DNA of 6,492 bases from Actinomycetota bacterium. GTDB taxonomy: Bacteria > Actinomycetota > Actinomycetes > Nanopelagicales > Nanopelagicaceae. Positions 1 to 5,864 of this stretch are shown one piece after another. The notes beneath the pieces were generated by a model. The model saw only the letters and a program-made list of their open reading frames with translations. It searched no databases and had not been told where the DNA came from. The stretch covers positions 1-6,492 of the forward strand of contig CANLTP010000053.1 of assembly GCA_947494085.1 (NCBI GenBank), in the 5' to 3' direction. The position numbers were made by a program, and so were the translations under genes. Positions within the stretch are counted from its first letter, which is position 1; every line of letters starts with the position of its first letter.

Positions 1-67
1 TATCTACTGCAGGCTTGGTGGTGCCTGGATAAACACGTGATGCATTTTCGAAAACGACTGATGCCAT
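1..67 (-). CDS. Sugar ABC transporter ATP-binding protein (MsiK/UgpC type), N-terminal fragment
   Basis: Only the first 22 codons are inside the window; the gene runs off the left edge. The start ATG is at 67-65 and the peptide begins MASVVFENASRVYPG, followed by TTKPAVD. This matches, from memory of the family, the opening of actinobacterial MsiK/MsmK/UgpC ATPases, the shared energising subunit of carbohydrate ABC importers: a first beta-strand, then the aromatic 'YPG' loop that stacks on the adenine, then a 'KPAVD' turn before the next strand. The Walker motifs would lie outside the window, so the assignment rests on this short stretch. AGGAG at 76-80 sits 8 bases upstream of the ATG, which supports the start. 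The gene is divergent from the CNNM-like gene and is preceded by the GC-rich, repeat-bearing leader at 84-209. Which sugar importer it serves cannot be told. Confidence 0.85.
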   Translation of the reverse strand, partial: MASVVFENASRVYPGTTKPAVD

Positions 68-75
68 TTTTCTTG

Positions 76-80
76 CTCCT
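76..80 (-). promoter_or_regulatory. Ribosome binding site of the ABC ATPase gene
   Basis: On the minus strand AGGAG lies 8 bases before the ATG at 67-65, ideal Shine-Dalgarno sequence and spacing. It fixes the start of a gene of which only 22 codons are visible. It lies only 4 bases downstream of the hairpin at 85-102, so that hairpin is well placed to influence ribosome access. Confidence 0.8.
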
Positions 81-89
81 TTTCCGGGC

Positions 90-114
90 AGGTACGTGCC
101 CGACGATCCTTTGG
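90..114 (-). repeat. Imperfect direct repeat, copy near the ATPase start
   Basis: On the minus strand this 25-base copy shares with 159-184, in order, CCAAAG, then TCGTCGGGC, then CGTA, then CCT. Differences are two bases after CCAAAG, one base after TCGTCGGGC, and one base missing before CCT. The copies start 69 and end 70 bases apart. This copy supplies CGGGCA, which pairs with the TGCCCG immediately downstream to form the hairpin next to the Shine-Dalgarno. Confidence 0.8.
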
Positions 115-158
115 ATAAAGGTAAAACAGTTAGTTCACGCTCGGGTGAGCGTTGCCAT

Positions 159-184
159 AGGTTACGCGCCCGACGACGCTTTGG
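159..184 (-). repeat. Imperfect direct repeat, upstream copy
   Basis: This is the 26-base partner of 90-114, in the same orientation. Its CGGGCG (172-167) could pair over five bases with the TGCCCG at 90-85, the same arm used by the nearer copy, so the two copies could compete for one partner. Whether the pair is a duplicated RNA domain or a double operator for a DNA-binding protein cannot be settled from one sequence. Confidence 0.8.
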
Positions 185-191
185 CTATCCC

Positions 192-214
192 TGGCGGGGA
201 AATCGCCATTTTTT
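192..214 (+). terminator. Possible short intrinsic terminator reading towards the CNNM-like gene
   Basis: On the plus strand TGGCG (192-196) and CGCCA (204-208) form a 5-bp stem with a 7-base loop, followed directly by six T residues at 209-214. That is the shape of an intrinsic terminator, but the stem is short, and actinobacteria do not rely heavily on this type. It lies 41 bases before the GTG at 256, so it would stop plus-strand transcripts that start further left; alternatively the resemblance is accidental. Confidence 0.3.
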
Positions 215-238
215 ATCGCGGGTCTCTTTAAGGTAAAG
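211..238 (-). promoter_or_regulatory. Weak candidate promoter for the ABC ATPase gene
   Basis: Read on the minus strand, TTTACC (238-233) is followed after 16 bases by TAAAAA (216-211), a loose -35/-10 pair. Transcription from here would start near position 200-205 and give a leader of about 135 bases containing both repeat copies and most of the hairpins. The match to consensus is poor and the stretch is AT-rich, so chance is a real possibility. Confidence 0.22.
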
Positions 239-242
239 AAGT

Positions 243-248
243 TACCCT
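243..248 (+). promoter_or_regulatory. Candidate -10 element for leaderless transcription of the CNNM-like gene
   Basis: TACCCT fits the relaxed actinobacterial -10 pattern TAnnnT and ends 7 bases before the GTG at 256, the spacing expected if the transcript starts at the start codon itself. The lack of a good Shine-Dalgarno in front of the GTG agrees with a leaderless message, which is common in actinobacteria. No convincing -35 is visible upstream (GGGTCT at 220-225 at the 17-base spacing). The site overlaps a small inverted repeat, GGTAA (232-236) with TTACC (242-246). Confidence 0.3.
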
Positions 249-255
249 TACGCCT

Positions 256-1563
256 GTGAATATTCAGATCTTCAGTGATATCGGGCTAGTCCTACTCTTC
301 ATTGGCGTTGCCGGTGTTTTCGTGGCTGCCGAGATTGCGCTGATCTCACTTCGGGAATCCCAAATTCGCCAGCTTGAGGGAAAGAGCAAGCGCGGGGATC
401 GTGTTGTTGCGCTAACTAGAAATCCAAATAGATTTTTAGCAGCCGCCCAAGTCGGCATCACCTTCTTAGGTTTCTTATCAGCAGCTTTCGGAGCCGAGCG
501 CCTAGGTGAATATGTTTCCCCGGTATTTGAAGAATGGGGTTTATCAAAAACAGTTAGTGAAACACTTGCACTTATATCTATCACAATAGTGATTGCTTAT
601 ATCTCTTTGGTATTTGGCGAGCTAGTTCCAAAGCGTTTGGCACTTTATCGAACCGAAATAATTGCGCTCGCAGTTGCACCAATAATTGATTTCACGGCAA
701 AAGTTTTCCGACCAGCAATCTGGGTGTTATCAAAATCCACCGATTTAATTGTTCGGTTATTTGGTTTGAGCTCGAAAGAGATCAGAAGCGAGATCTCTGA
801 AGCCGAATTAGTTGATTTAGTTTCTGGCCATACTTCACTCAGTGATGAAGAACGTGAAATCGTTGAGGAAGTCTTTGCTGCAGGAGATCTACAGTTGCAT
901 GAAATTATGGTTCCAAGAACCGAAGTTGATTTTATGGATGTTGGTCTTTCAATTACAGATGCAATTACCGTTGCAATTGAGCACTCACATTCAAGATATC
1001 CAGTAACACGTGGAAGCACAGATGAAGTTATCGGATTCCTACATGTTCGTGATCTTCTAAATCCAAAGGTGAATTCATCTGCGGGTGAAACAATTCTTGA
1101 TTTAGTTCGCCCAGTTCTTAATTTGCCAGGAACTAAAGGTGTTCTGCCAGCTCTAGCTGAAATGCGCTCTAAGCGCAGCCACATCGCTGTAGTTCTAGAT
1201 GAGTATGGTGGCACTGATGGAATCGTTACTCTCGAAGATTTAGTCGAATGTCTAATTGGCGATATTCATGATGAATATGACTCTGAAGAAGTTGAAGTTA
1301 CTCCGCAGGCGAGAACTGGAGAGTTTGAAATCGACAGCTTGATCTCTCTTGAAGATTTGTATGACGAAACTGGAATAGTTCTTCCAGAAGGCCCATATGA
1401 AACTGTTGGTGGATTAGTGATGCACCACCTTGGTCGAATTCCAGAGCCACATGATTCAATCAATGTAAACCAAGTCCGAATCACTGTTCTTAATATAGAA
1501 GGAAAACGGGCTGGGCAATTATTAATCTCAGGCAATGAATGGAAAGATGCACCACATGAATAG
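256..1563 (+). CDS. CNNM/CorC-type membrane protein with CBS pair (hemolysin family)
   Basis: This 435-residue inner-membrane protein has the standard order of its family. A DUF21/CNNM transmembrane domain covers about residues 5-170, with hydrophobic segments near 7-30, 60-80, 104-121 and 135-160, and the family signatures AEIAL (25-29) and GELVPKR (121-127). Two CBS domains follow (about 215-270 and 285-342, with MVPRTEV at 218 and [20 protein letters not shown] at 312-331), then a CorC_HlyC domain (about 350-425). Relatives are implicated in magnesium or other divalent-cation efflux, with CBS domains sensing adenine nucleotides; the older 'hemolysin' name is not a good guide. The GTG at 256 is chosen because it places the first membrane segment correctly; no clear Shine-Dalgarno precedes it. 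The gene heads the plus-strand run, and its last 8 bases overlap the preferred trpS start. The transported ion cannot be read from the sequence. Confidence 0.94.
   Translation: MNIQIFSDIGLVLLFIGVAGVFVAAEIALISLRESQIRQLEGKSKRGDRVVALTRNPNRFLAAAQVGITFLGFLSAAFGAERLGEYVSPVFEEWGLSKTVSETLALISITIVIAYISLVFGELVPKRLALYRTEIIALAVAPIIDFTAKVFRPAIWVLSKSTDLIVRLFGLSSKEIRSEISEAELVDLVSGHTSLSDEEREIVEEVFAAGDLQLHEIMVPRTEVDFMDVGLSITDAITVAIEHSHSRYPVTRGSTDEVIGFLHVRDLLNPKVNSSAGETILDLVRPVLNLPGTKGVLPALAEMRSKRSHIAVVLDEYGGTDGIVTLEDLVECLIGDIHDEYDSEEVEVTPQARTGEFEIDSLISLEDLYDETGIVLPEGPYETVGGLVMHHLGRIPEPHDSINVNQVRITVLNIEGKRAGQLLISGNEWKDAPHE
1541..1546 (+). promoter_or_regulatory. Ribosome binding site deciding the trpS start
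   Basis: GGAAAG lies 9 bases before the ATG at 1556, good spacing for translation starting there. In-frame ATGs also occur at 1535 (only AGG at 1530-1532, two bases away) and 1547 (directly abutting GGAAAG), neither of which has a usable site. This favours 1556, which overlaps the preceding stop codon. Confidence 0.65.
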
Positions 1564-2569
1564 TGGAGCTAAAGAACGTGTGTTATCTGGGATTCAGCCC
1601 ACACACGACTCTTTTCATCTAGGTAATTATTTAGGTGCAATTAAGCAATGGGTTGACTTGCAGAATACGAATGATGCTTTTTATTGTGTCGTAGATTTAC
1701 ATGCTCTTACTGTTGAAACAAAGCCAGAGGATTTTAGAAAGCGCACGCTGGCATCGGTTGCACAATTAATTGCACTTGGTTTAGATCCGCAGCAGTGCAC
1801 CCTTTTCATTCAATCTCATGTTCCAGCGCATAATCAATTGGCTTGGGTATTGGAATGTTTAACTGGATTTGGTGAAGCAAGTCGGATGACTCAATTTAAA
1901 GATAAGTCACAGAAGGCCGGATCTGATCGCACAGTTGTTGGCTTATTTACCTATCCAATTTTGCAGGCTGCAGACATCCTGCTCTATCAAGCCAATAAGG
2001 TTCCAGTTGGCGAAGATCAGAGACAACATATTGAACTCACAAGGGATTTAGGACAGCGCTTTAATTCAAAATTCGGAGACACTTTCACAATTCCTGAAGG
2101 TTATATTCTCAAAGCCGGCGCAAAAATAAATGATTTACAAGACCCAACCGCAAAGATGAGTAAATCCAGCTCTTCGGCTAGCGGAGTTATCGAGCTAATG
2201 GATAGTCCAGAAATAAATACTAAGAAAATTAAGAGCGCTGTTACTGATACTGGTCGCGATGTAATCTTTGATGAGAAAGAAAAACCTGGAGTTTCTAATC
2301 TGCTAACTATTTATAGTGCATTAACCGGTAAGACCATTGAACAATCCCAGGGCGATTTTGCTGGAAAAGGTTATGGAGATTTCAAAACTAGTGTTGCAGA
2401 AGTGGTTGTTGATTATCTGACTCCGGTAAGAGAGAAAGCTAATGAATTACTGAAAGATGAAACGCATCTGAAGAATTTGCTAAAAATCGGAGCAGAGAAA
2501 GCAGAAGCAGTTGCTGCTAAAACCCTTAAAGACACTTATGAGGCGCTAGGTCTGATCTCTCGTGGTTAA
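1556..2569 (+). CDS. trpS: Tryptophan--tRNA ligase
   Basis: This class I aminoacyl-tRNA synthetase charges tRNA-Trp in the cytoplasm and is essential. From the ATG at 1556 it has 337 residues, the usual bacterial TrpRS length. The class I signature appears as SGIQPT followed by HLGNYLGA (HLGN at residues 21-24), and the second signature as DPTAKMSKS (KMSKS at 200-204). Between them are TrpRS-specific blocks: VVDLHA (45-50), [15 protein letters not shown] (105-119), [11 protein letters not shown] (134-144) and [17 protein letters not shown] (149-165); after KMSKS comes the [11 protein letters not shown] block (223-235). The blocks agree closely with actinobacterial TrpRS as I remember it. A start at 1535 would add seven residues but lacks a good ribosome site. 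The gene overlaps the CNNM-like gene by 8 bases and the BMP-family gene by 8 bases, implying one transcript and coupled translation. No trp attenuator or T-box is visible upstream. Confidence 0.97.
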   Translation: MNSGAKERVLSGIQPTHDSFHLGNYLGAIKQWVDLQNTNDAFYCVVDLHALTVETKPEDFRKRTLASVAQLIALGLDPQQCTLFIQSHVPAHNQLAWVLECLTGFGEASRMTQFKDKSQKAGSDRTVVGLFTYPILQAADILLYQANKVPVGEDQRQHIELTRDLGQRFNSKFGDTFTIPEGYILKAGAKINDLQDPTAKMSKSSSSASGVIELMDSPEINTKKIKSAVTDTGRDVIFDEKEKPGVSNLLTIYSALTGKTIEQSQGDFAGKGYGDFKTSVAEVVVDYLTPVREKANELLKDETHLKNLLKIGAEKAEAVAAKTLKDTYEALGLISRG

Positions 2570-3563
2570 ACGCATATGTGTTTTTCTTGCACTGATTGCA
2601 TTAATTCCTATCGCACCGGTCAACGCAGCGCCAGCAAAAGTTAAAATTGGAATTGTTTATGATGTAGGTGGCCGTGGCGATAAGGCAATAAATGATGCAG
2701 CTGCTGCCGGCATAGATAGCGCTAAGAAGAAATTTAAGCTCTCTAATTTTGATGTTCGAGAATTAGTAACTACTGGAATCGATTTTGATCGTGAAAACCG
2801 AATTGAATTCTTAGTTAAGGCAAACTATGACCTAGTAATAGGTGTTGGGTCTTCTTTCAATCAGGCAATGATTTATATGTCAGAGAAATATCCAGAATTT
2901 CAATTTGCTGTAATCGCAAGTTCTGGAGTTGAATCACTAAATGTAAGTTGTATGGCATTTGATTTAAACCAAGGTTCATTCTTAGCCGGTGTTATGGCAG
3001 CCTTAAACTCTAAATCCGGGAAAGTTGGCTATGTCGGGGATGCTTTAAATCAAAGCAATTCAGCAAATCTTAAAAATTTCCGAGCGGGAGTTAAATATGC
3101 GGGTGCAAAGGCCCAGGTCTTTGCAGCGAATGCGGATGCAACTGCTGATGCAGAAATAGCGAAGCTATCTGGCCAAGGTGCAGATGTATTCTTCATAAAC
3201 TGGTCCCGAAATGGCAGCGTGCTTACAGCTGCAACCAAGTTGGCTAAAGCAAAGAAATCTATAAAGTTAATCGGTATTAGACCAGATCAATTTTTCATTG
3301 CAAATAAAGATGCTCAGAAATTCTTAATCGGTTATGTAAATCAGAGATTTGATAGCGCAATCACTGATTTATTTAGTGCAGCGGTATCTGGCAGATCAAT
3401 TACCGAAGAGGTAGATGTAGAAAGAGGCGTCTTTGGTCGCAATTACACACTTTCAAATGGCGGGCTAGATTTGATTGCTACGACAGCGAATTCAGTATCG
3501 AAGAGCGCTGTTTCTCGAGCCAAGAGTGCAATTATTTCTAAGAAAATAGCGATCGTTAAATAG
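2562..3563 (+). CDS. BMP-family substrate-binding protein (nucleoside-type), secreted
   Basis: This 333-residue protein belongs to the BMP/PnrA family, the solute-binding proteins of many nucleoside ABC importers. It opens with a signal peptide: MVKR, a hydrophobic core (5-19), then PVNA/APAK with a signal-peptidase I site after about A22. The mature part starts [20 protein letters not shown] (36-45) matches the family's GG..DK.FN motif, but with Ile43 where Phe is usual. It continues with LVIGVGSSF (91-99), VIASSGVES (117-125), [16 protein letters not shown] (133-148) and GKVGYVGD (153-160). Most relatives are lipoproteins; here the only cysteine in the leader, C6, lies before the hydrophobic core and is not a lipobox. 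The GTG start overlaps the trpS stop by 8 bases. No permease or ATPase gene is adjacent, so any transporter partner must be elsewhere. The ligand is not proven; a nucleoside is the family default. Confidence 0.92.
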   Translation: MVKRICVFLALIALIPIAPVNAAPAKVKIGIVYDVGGRGDKAINDAAAAGIDSAKKKFKLSNFDVRELVTTGIDFDRENRIEFLVKANYDLVIGVGSSFNQAMIYMSEKYPEFQFAVIASSGVESLNVSCMAFDLNQGSFLAGVMAALNSKSGKVGYVGDALNQSNSANLKNFRAGVKYAGAKAQVFAANADATADAEIAKLSGQGADVFFINWSRNGSVLTAATKLAKAKKSIKLIGIRPDQFFIANKDAQKFLIGYVNQRFDSAITDLFSAAVSGRSITEEVDVERGVFGRNYTLSNGGLDLIATTANSVSKSAVSRAKSAIISKKIAIVK

Positions 3564-3580
3564 GCTTTAGATACCGATCG
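3550..3580 (-). terminator. Possible hairpin between the convergent gene ends
   Basis: CGATCG at 3550-3555 and again at 3575-3580 can pair, with an inner TAAA/TTTA helix (3557-3560 with 3566-3569) around a 5-base loop. On the minus strand the stem is followed by T-rich CTATTTTCTT, so it could end the deoC-ALDH transcript; on the plus strand no T-run follows. It spans the last codons of both converging genes, which are only 3 bases apart, so any terminator has to lie inside coding sequence. The helix is interrupted and weak. Confidence 0.28.
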
Positions 3581-4406
3581 GGTGCCAGATAGTTTTAATC
3601 TCCATGAAATTGGTCATTCGCTTTGTGGATTGCAATTCACTGAAAGTATGAATCCGCTTTAAGTTCTCAGACCCAAGTTCCTTAAGTTCAATTAAATCTT
3701 TATTGCTGACTCCGGTTGCATCGATTCCATCGATATCCATGTGGGAACCGGCCCAAGATACGAATTGATCAAATTTTCCGGTAAGAATATTTACAACACC
3801 AGCAGGAACATCACTAGTTGCCAAACATTCAGCGAGGGTAATTGCACATAGTGGAGACTTTTCATTAGCAATCAAGATTGCAGTGTTTCCGGTTGCAATT
3901 ACTGGTGCCAAACTTGCAACCAGATTTAGTAATGATGGCTTTGAATCAGCAAAGATTGCAACCACACCAAGACTCTCTGGAATTGAGAAGTTATAGAACG
4001 GTCCAGATACTTGATTGGAAGAACCAGATATTGAATCTATCTTGTCGCACCAACCGGCATACCAAACCCAAGTATCTATTGCGCTCTGCACCTGAGTTTT
4101 AGCGGCGGCAGGTGTTGCACCTTCTTGGGCAATTAATTCAGCAATAAATTGATCTGCGCGTCCCTGCATTATTTCGGCAACTCGGTAAAGAATTTGTCCG
4201 CGATTAAAAGCAGTTGCACCTGACCACCCAGCATGGGCAGCGCGCGCAGCTACGACAGATTCGCGTAGATCTTTTCTTGATCCAAGGCAGGGATTTGCTA
4301 GGAATTTTCCTTTGCTATCCGTGATTTCATAAACCCGGCCAGATTCACTTCGAGGGAAGCTACCGTTAATAAATAACTTATAAGTTTTCATAACATCAAT
4401 GCGCAT
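3567..4406 (-). CDS. Short ALDH-like protein lacking the catalytic domain (ALDH16 second-domain type)
   Basis: At 279 residues this is far shorter than a normal aldehyde dehydrogenase (about 480). Residues 9-232 follow the ALDH N-terminal fold: YKLFINGSF at the start, SLAPVIATGNTAIL (165-178) and PAGVVNILTG (201-210), all matching the neighbouring enzyme. The functional residues are gone: the PWN of the oxyanion site reads DSK (154-156), the cofactor-binding Lys of LKPAE is Ile179, and the ELGG glutamate and nucleophilic cysteine segments are absent. A low-complexity linker (about 236-262) leads straight to FMEIKTIWHPIG (267-278), which looks like the final ALDH oligomerisation strand. ATG at 4406 overlaps the upstream stop as TAATG and has AAGGG 9 bases upstream. 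A non-catalytic partner or stabilising subunit of that enzyme is the likely role (inference). A decayed gene is less likely, given the intact frame and motif-bearing C-terminus. Confidence 0.85.
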   Translation of the reverse strand: MRIDVMKTYKLFINGSFPRSESGRVYEITDSKGKFLANPCLGSRKDLRESVVAARAAHAGWSGATAFNRGQILYRVAEIMQGRADQFIAELIAQEGATPAAAKTQVQSAIDTWVWYAGWCDKIDSISGSSNQVSGPFYNFSIPESLGVVAIFADSKPSLLNLVASLAPVIATGNTAILIANEKSPLCAITLAECLATSDVPAGVVNILTGKFDQFVSWAGSHMDIDGIDATGVSNKDLIELKELGSENLKRIHTFSELQSTKRMTNFMEIKTIWHPIGI

Positions 4407-5848
4407 TATTTTTCACCCTTCAAATAGCCATTAAGGCCATGGCGTCCGCCCTCGCGACCCCAACCAGATTCTTTGTAGCCGCCAAATGGGCTTGCAGGAT
4501 CAAATTTATTAAAGGTGTTTGACCAAATAACACCGGCACGAAGTTGCTTCGCAGCCCAGAGAATCCGGGAACCCTTATCGCTCCAGATTCCTGCCGATAA
4601 ACCAAATGGTGTGTTATTTGCTTTATCAATTGCTTCTTGCGGTGTACGGAAAGTTAGAACTGAAAGAACTGGCCCAAATATTTCCTCGCGAGCAATTCGG
4701 TGTGACTGTGAGACCCCAGTAAAGATAGTTGGGGGATACCAAAAACCAGAAGTCGGAAGTGAACAAGTTGGACTCCACCGCTGCGAACCTTCAATATCAC
4801 CAGAATCTGCAAGTTCTTTTATTCGAGCAAGTTGCGCTGAACTGTTGATCGCACCAAGGTCTGTGTTCTTATCCATCGGATTACCAATACGAATTAAATT
4901 CATTCGGTTCTTAAGTTTCTCTAGAACCTCATCCTGAATATTCTCTTGCAGTATTAGCCTTGAACCAGCGCAACATACATGTCCCTGATTAAAGAAAATT
5001 CCATTAACAATGCCTTCAACTGCTTCATCTATTGGGGCATCATCAAAAACTATATTTGCACCCTTGCCACCAAGTTCCAGAGTCGCACTCTTCTTGGTTC
5101 CGGCTATTGCTTTGGCAATCGCTTTACCGACACCAGTTGAACCAGTAAATGCAATTTTGTCTACGCCGGGATGATTTACTAGATGAGATCCAGTAGCGCC
5201 ATCTCCAGTAATAATGTTTACAACCCCTGCAGGTAAACCTGCTTGCTGGCAAACTTCAGCAAACAAGAGCGCAGTAAGTGGTGTGGTTTCTGCTGGCTTT
5301 AAGACAACAGTGTTTCCAGTAGCAAGAGCGGGCGCAATCTTCCAAGCCAACATAAGCATCGGAAAGTTCCAAGGAATTATCTGAGCAGCAACGCCATATG
5401 GTTTTGGATTTGAACCAACACCGGCGTATGAAAGTTTGTCGGCCCAGCCAGCGTGATAAAAGAAATGAGCCGCAGCAAGTGGAATATCGGTATCTCTTGT
5501 TTCACGGATTGGTTTTCCGTTATCTAAAGTTTCAAGTACCGCAAATTCACGAGACCGCTCTTGCAGGATTCTGGCAATTCGGAATAGATACTTTCCGCGC
5601 TCTGCTGCTGGCATTTTTGACCAGGTTTTTGTAAAGGCGTTACGGGCTGCAGTAACAGCTAGGTTTACATCCGCAAGTTCGGCATAAGCAATTTTTGCTA
5701 ATACTTCTTCGGTTGCTGGATTAATTGTCGTAAAAGTTTTGCCACCTTTTGGTGCAACAAATTTTCCATTTATAAATAGCCCATATTCGCTCTTGATATC
5801 AACAAGAGCCGCTGACTCTGGCGCTGGTGCGTATTCAAACTTGTCCAT
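4406..5848 (-). CDS. Aldehyde dehydrogenase, NAD(P)-dependent, full length
   Basis: This 480-residue cytosolic enzyme should oxidise an aldehyde to its acid with NAD(P)+. All catalytic elements are present: PWNF with oxyanion Asn161; LKPAE with Lys184; FTGSTGVG (234-241) in the Rossmann region; LELGG with general-base Glu258; NQGHVCCAGSR with nucleophile Cys292; EEIFGPV with Glu389; and SPFGGYKESGWGREGG (453-468). The protein ends GLNGYLKGEK, just short of the last strand (typically Y-x-E-x-KTV) that other ALDHs use in oligomer contacts. Residues 345-372 look shorter than usual, consistent with a divergent subfamily. ATG at 5848-5846 is preceded by the purine-rich GAGAGTG. The gene starts 16 bases after the deoC stop and overlaps the short ALDH-like gene by one base. 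Next to deoC, acetaldehyde is a plausible substrate (inference). The pair resembles the two-domain ALDH16 family. Confidence 0.95.
   Translation of the reverse strand: MDKFEYAPAPESAALVDIKSEYGLFINGKFVAPKGGKTFTTINPATEEVLAKIAYAELADVNLAVTAARNAFTKTWSKMPAAERGKYLFRIARILQERSREFAVLETLDNGKPIRETRDTDIPLAAAHFFYHAGWADKLSYAGVGSNPKPYGVAAQIIPWNFPMLMLAWKIAPALATGNTVVLKPAETTPLTALLFAEVCQQAGLPAGVVNIITGDGATGSHLVNHPGVDKIAFTGSTGVGKAIAKAIAGTKKSATLELGGKGANIVFDDAPIDEAVEGIVNGIFFNQGHVCCAGSRLILQENIQDEVLEKLKNRMNLIRIGNPMDKNTDLGAINSSAQLARIKELADSGDIEGSQRWSPTCSLPTSGFWYPPTIFTGVSQSHRIAREEIFGPVLSVLTFRTPQEAIDKANNTPFGLSAGIWSDKGSRILWAAKQLRAGVIWSNTFNKFDPASPFGGYKESGWGREGGRHGLNGYLKGEK
4416..4420 (-). promoter_or_regulatory. Ribosome binding site of the short ALDH-like gene, inside the upstream gene
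   Basis: On the minus strand AAGGG lies 9 bases before the ATG at 4406-4404, within the last codons of the full-length dehydrogenase. With the TAATG stop/start overlap it indicates coupled translation. It favours this ATG over the in-frame ATG at 4391. Confidence 0.65.
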
Positions 5849-5864
5849 TACTTATTCACTCTCA

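Larger units (their letters stand above)
84..209 (-). promoter_or_regulatory. Candidate structured 5' leader RNA of the ABC ATPase gene
   Basis: I counted 73 G or C in the 124 bases from 84 to 207 (59%), against about 37-45% in sampled coding DNA here; GC-rich intergenic patches in AT-leaning genomes often mark structured RNA. Read on the minus strand the stretch can form, in order: TGGCG/CGCCA (208-204 with 196-192), ACGCTC/GAGCGT closing an ACCC loop (152-147 with 142-137), CCTTT/AAAGG closing ATCC (121-117 with 112-108), and CGGGCA/TGCCCG closing CGTACC (102-97 with 90-85), ending just before the Shine-Dalgarno. Two direct-repeat copies lie inside it. A published actinobacterial motif, the msiK RNA, occurs in 5' UTRs of just this kind of gene, but I cannot recall its consensus well enough to claim a match. 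The orientation is inferred; the hairpins also form on the plus strand. Confidence 0.5.

Noticed and set aside
37..231. Open frame of 64 codons on the plus strand covering the ATPase start and the intergenic region
   Set aside because: It runs antisense over the real ATPase start and its ribosome binding site, and through GC-rich repeat and hairpin DNA. It shows no family features, and the hydrophobic opening looks like the chance reverse of the purine-rich leader.
68..255. A known riboswitch class such as M-box, yybP-ykoY, NiCo or ydaO controlling the CNNM-like gene
   Set aside because: I compared the plus strand with what I remember of these consensus cores and found none of their conserved blocks. 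The repeat cores do not fit, although an Rfam search would be the proper test.
645..1214. Open frame of 189 codons on the minus strand inside the CNNM-like gene
   Set aside because: It lies wholly antisense to well-conserved DUF21 and CBS coding sequence, is rich in Ser, Arg and Thr as shadow frames are, and has no recognisable domain.
1900..1920. Possible unusual residue in the TrpRS class I signature (His in [10 protein letters not shown] where Gly is common)
   Set aside because: Actinobacterial TrpRS sequences I remember vary at this position, and the HLGN core and KMSKS loop are intact, so the change is not meaningful. The motif itself is encoded near 1598-1630.
3567..4406. Short ALDH-like gene as a frameshifted or truncated pseudogene
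   Set aside because: The frame is intact with a good ribosome site and coupled start. The C-terminus returns to an ALDH-like strand rather than ending in random residues, and active-site residues are substituted rather than interrupted. This fits a maintained non-catalytic protein better than decay.
4515..4937. Open frame of 140 codons on the plus strand inside the aldehyde dehydrogenase
   Set aside because: It is antisense to clearly conserved ALDH sequence (residues about 304-444), has low-complexity Ser/Arg composition and no motif.
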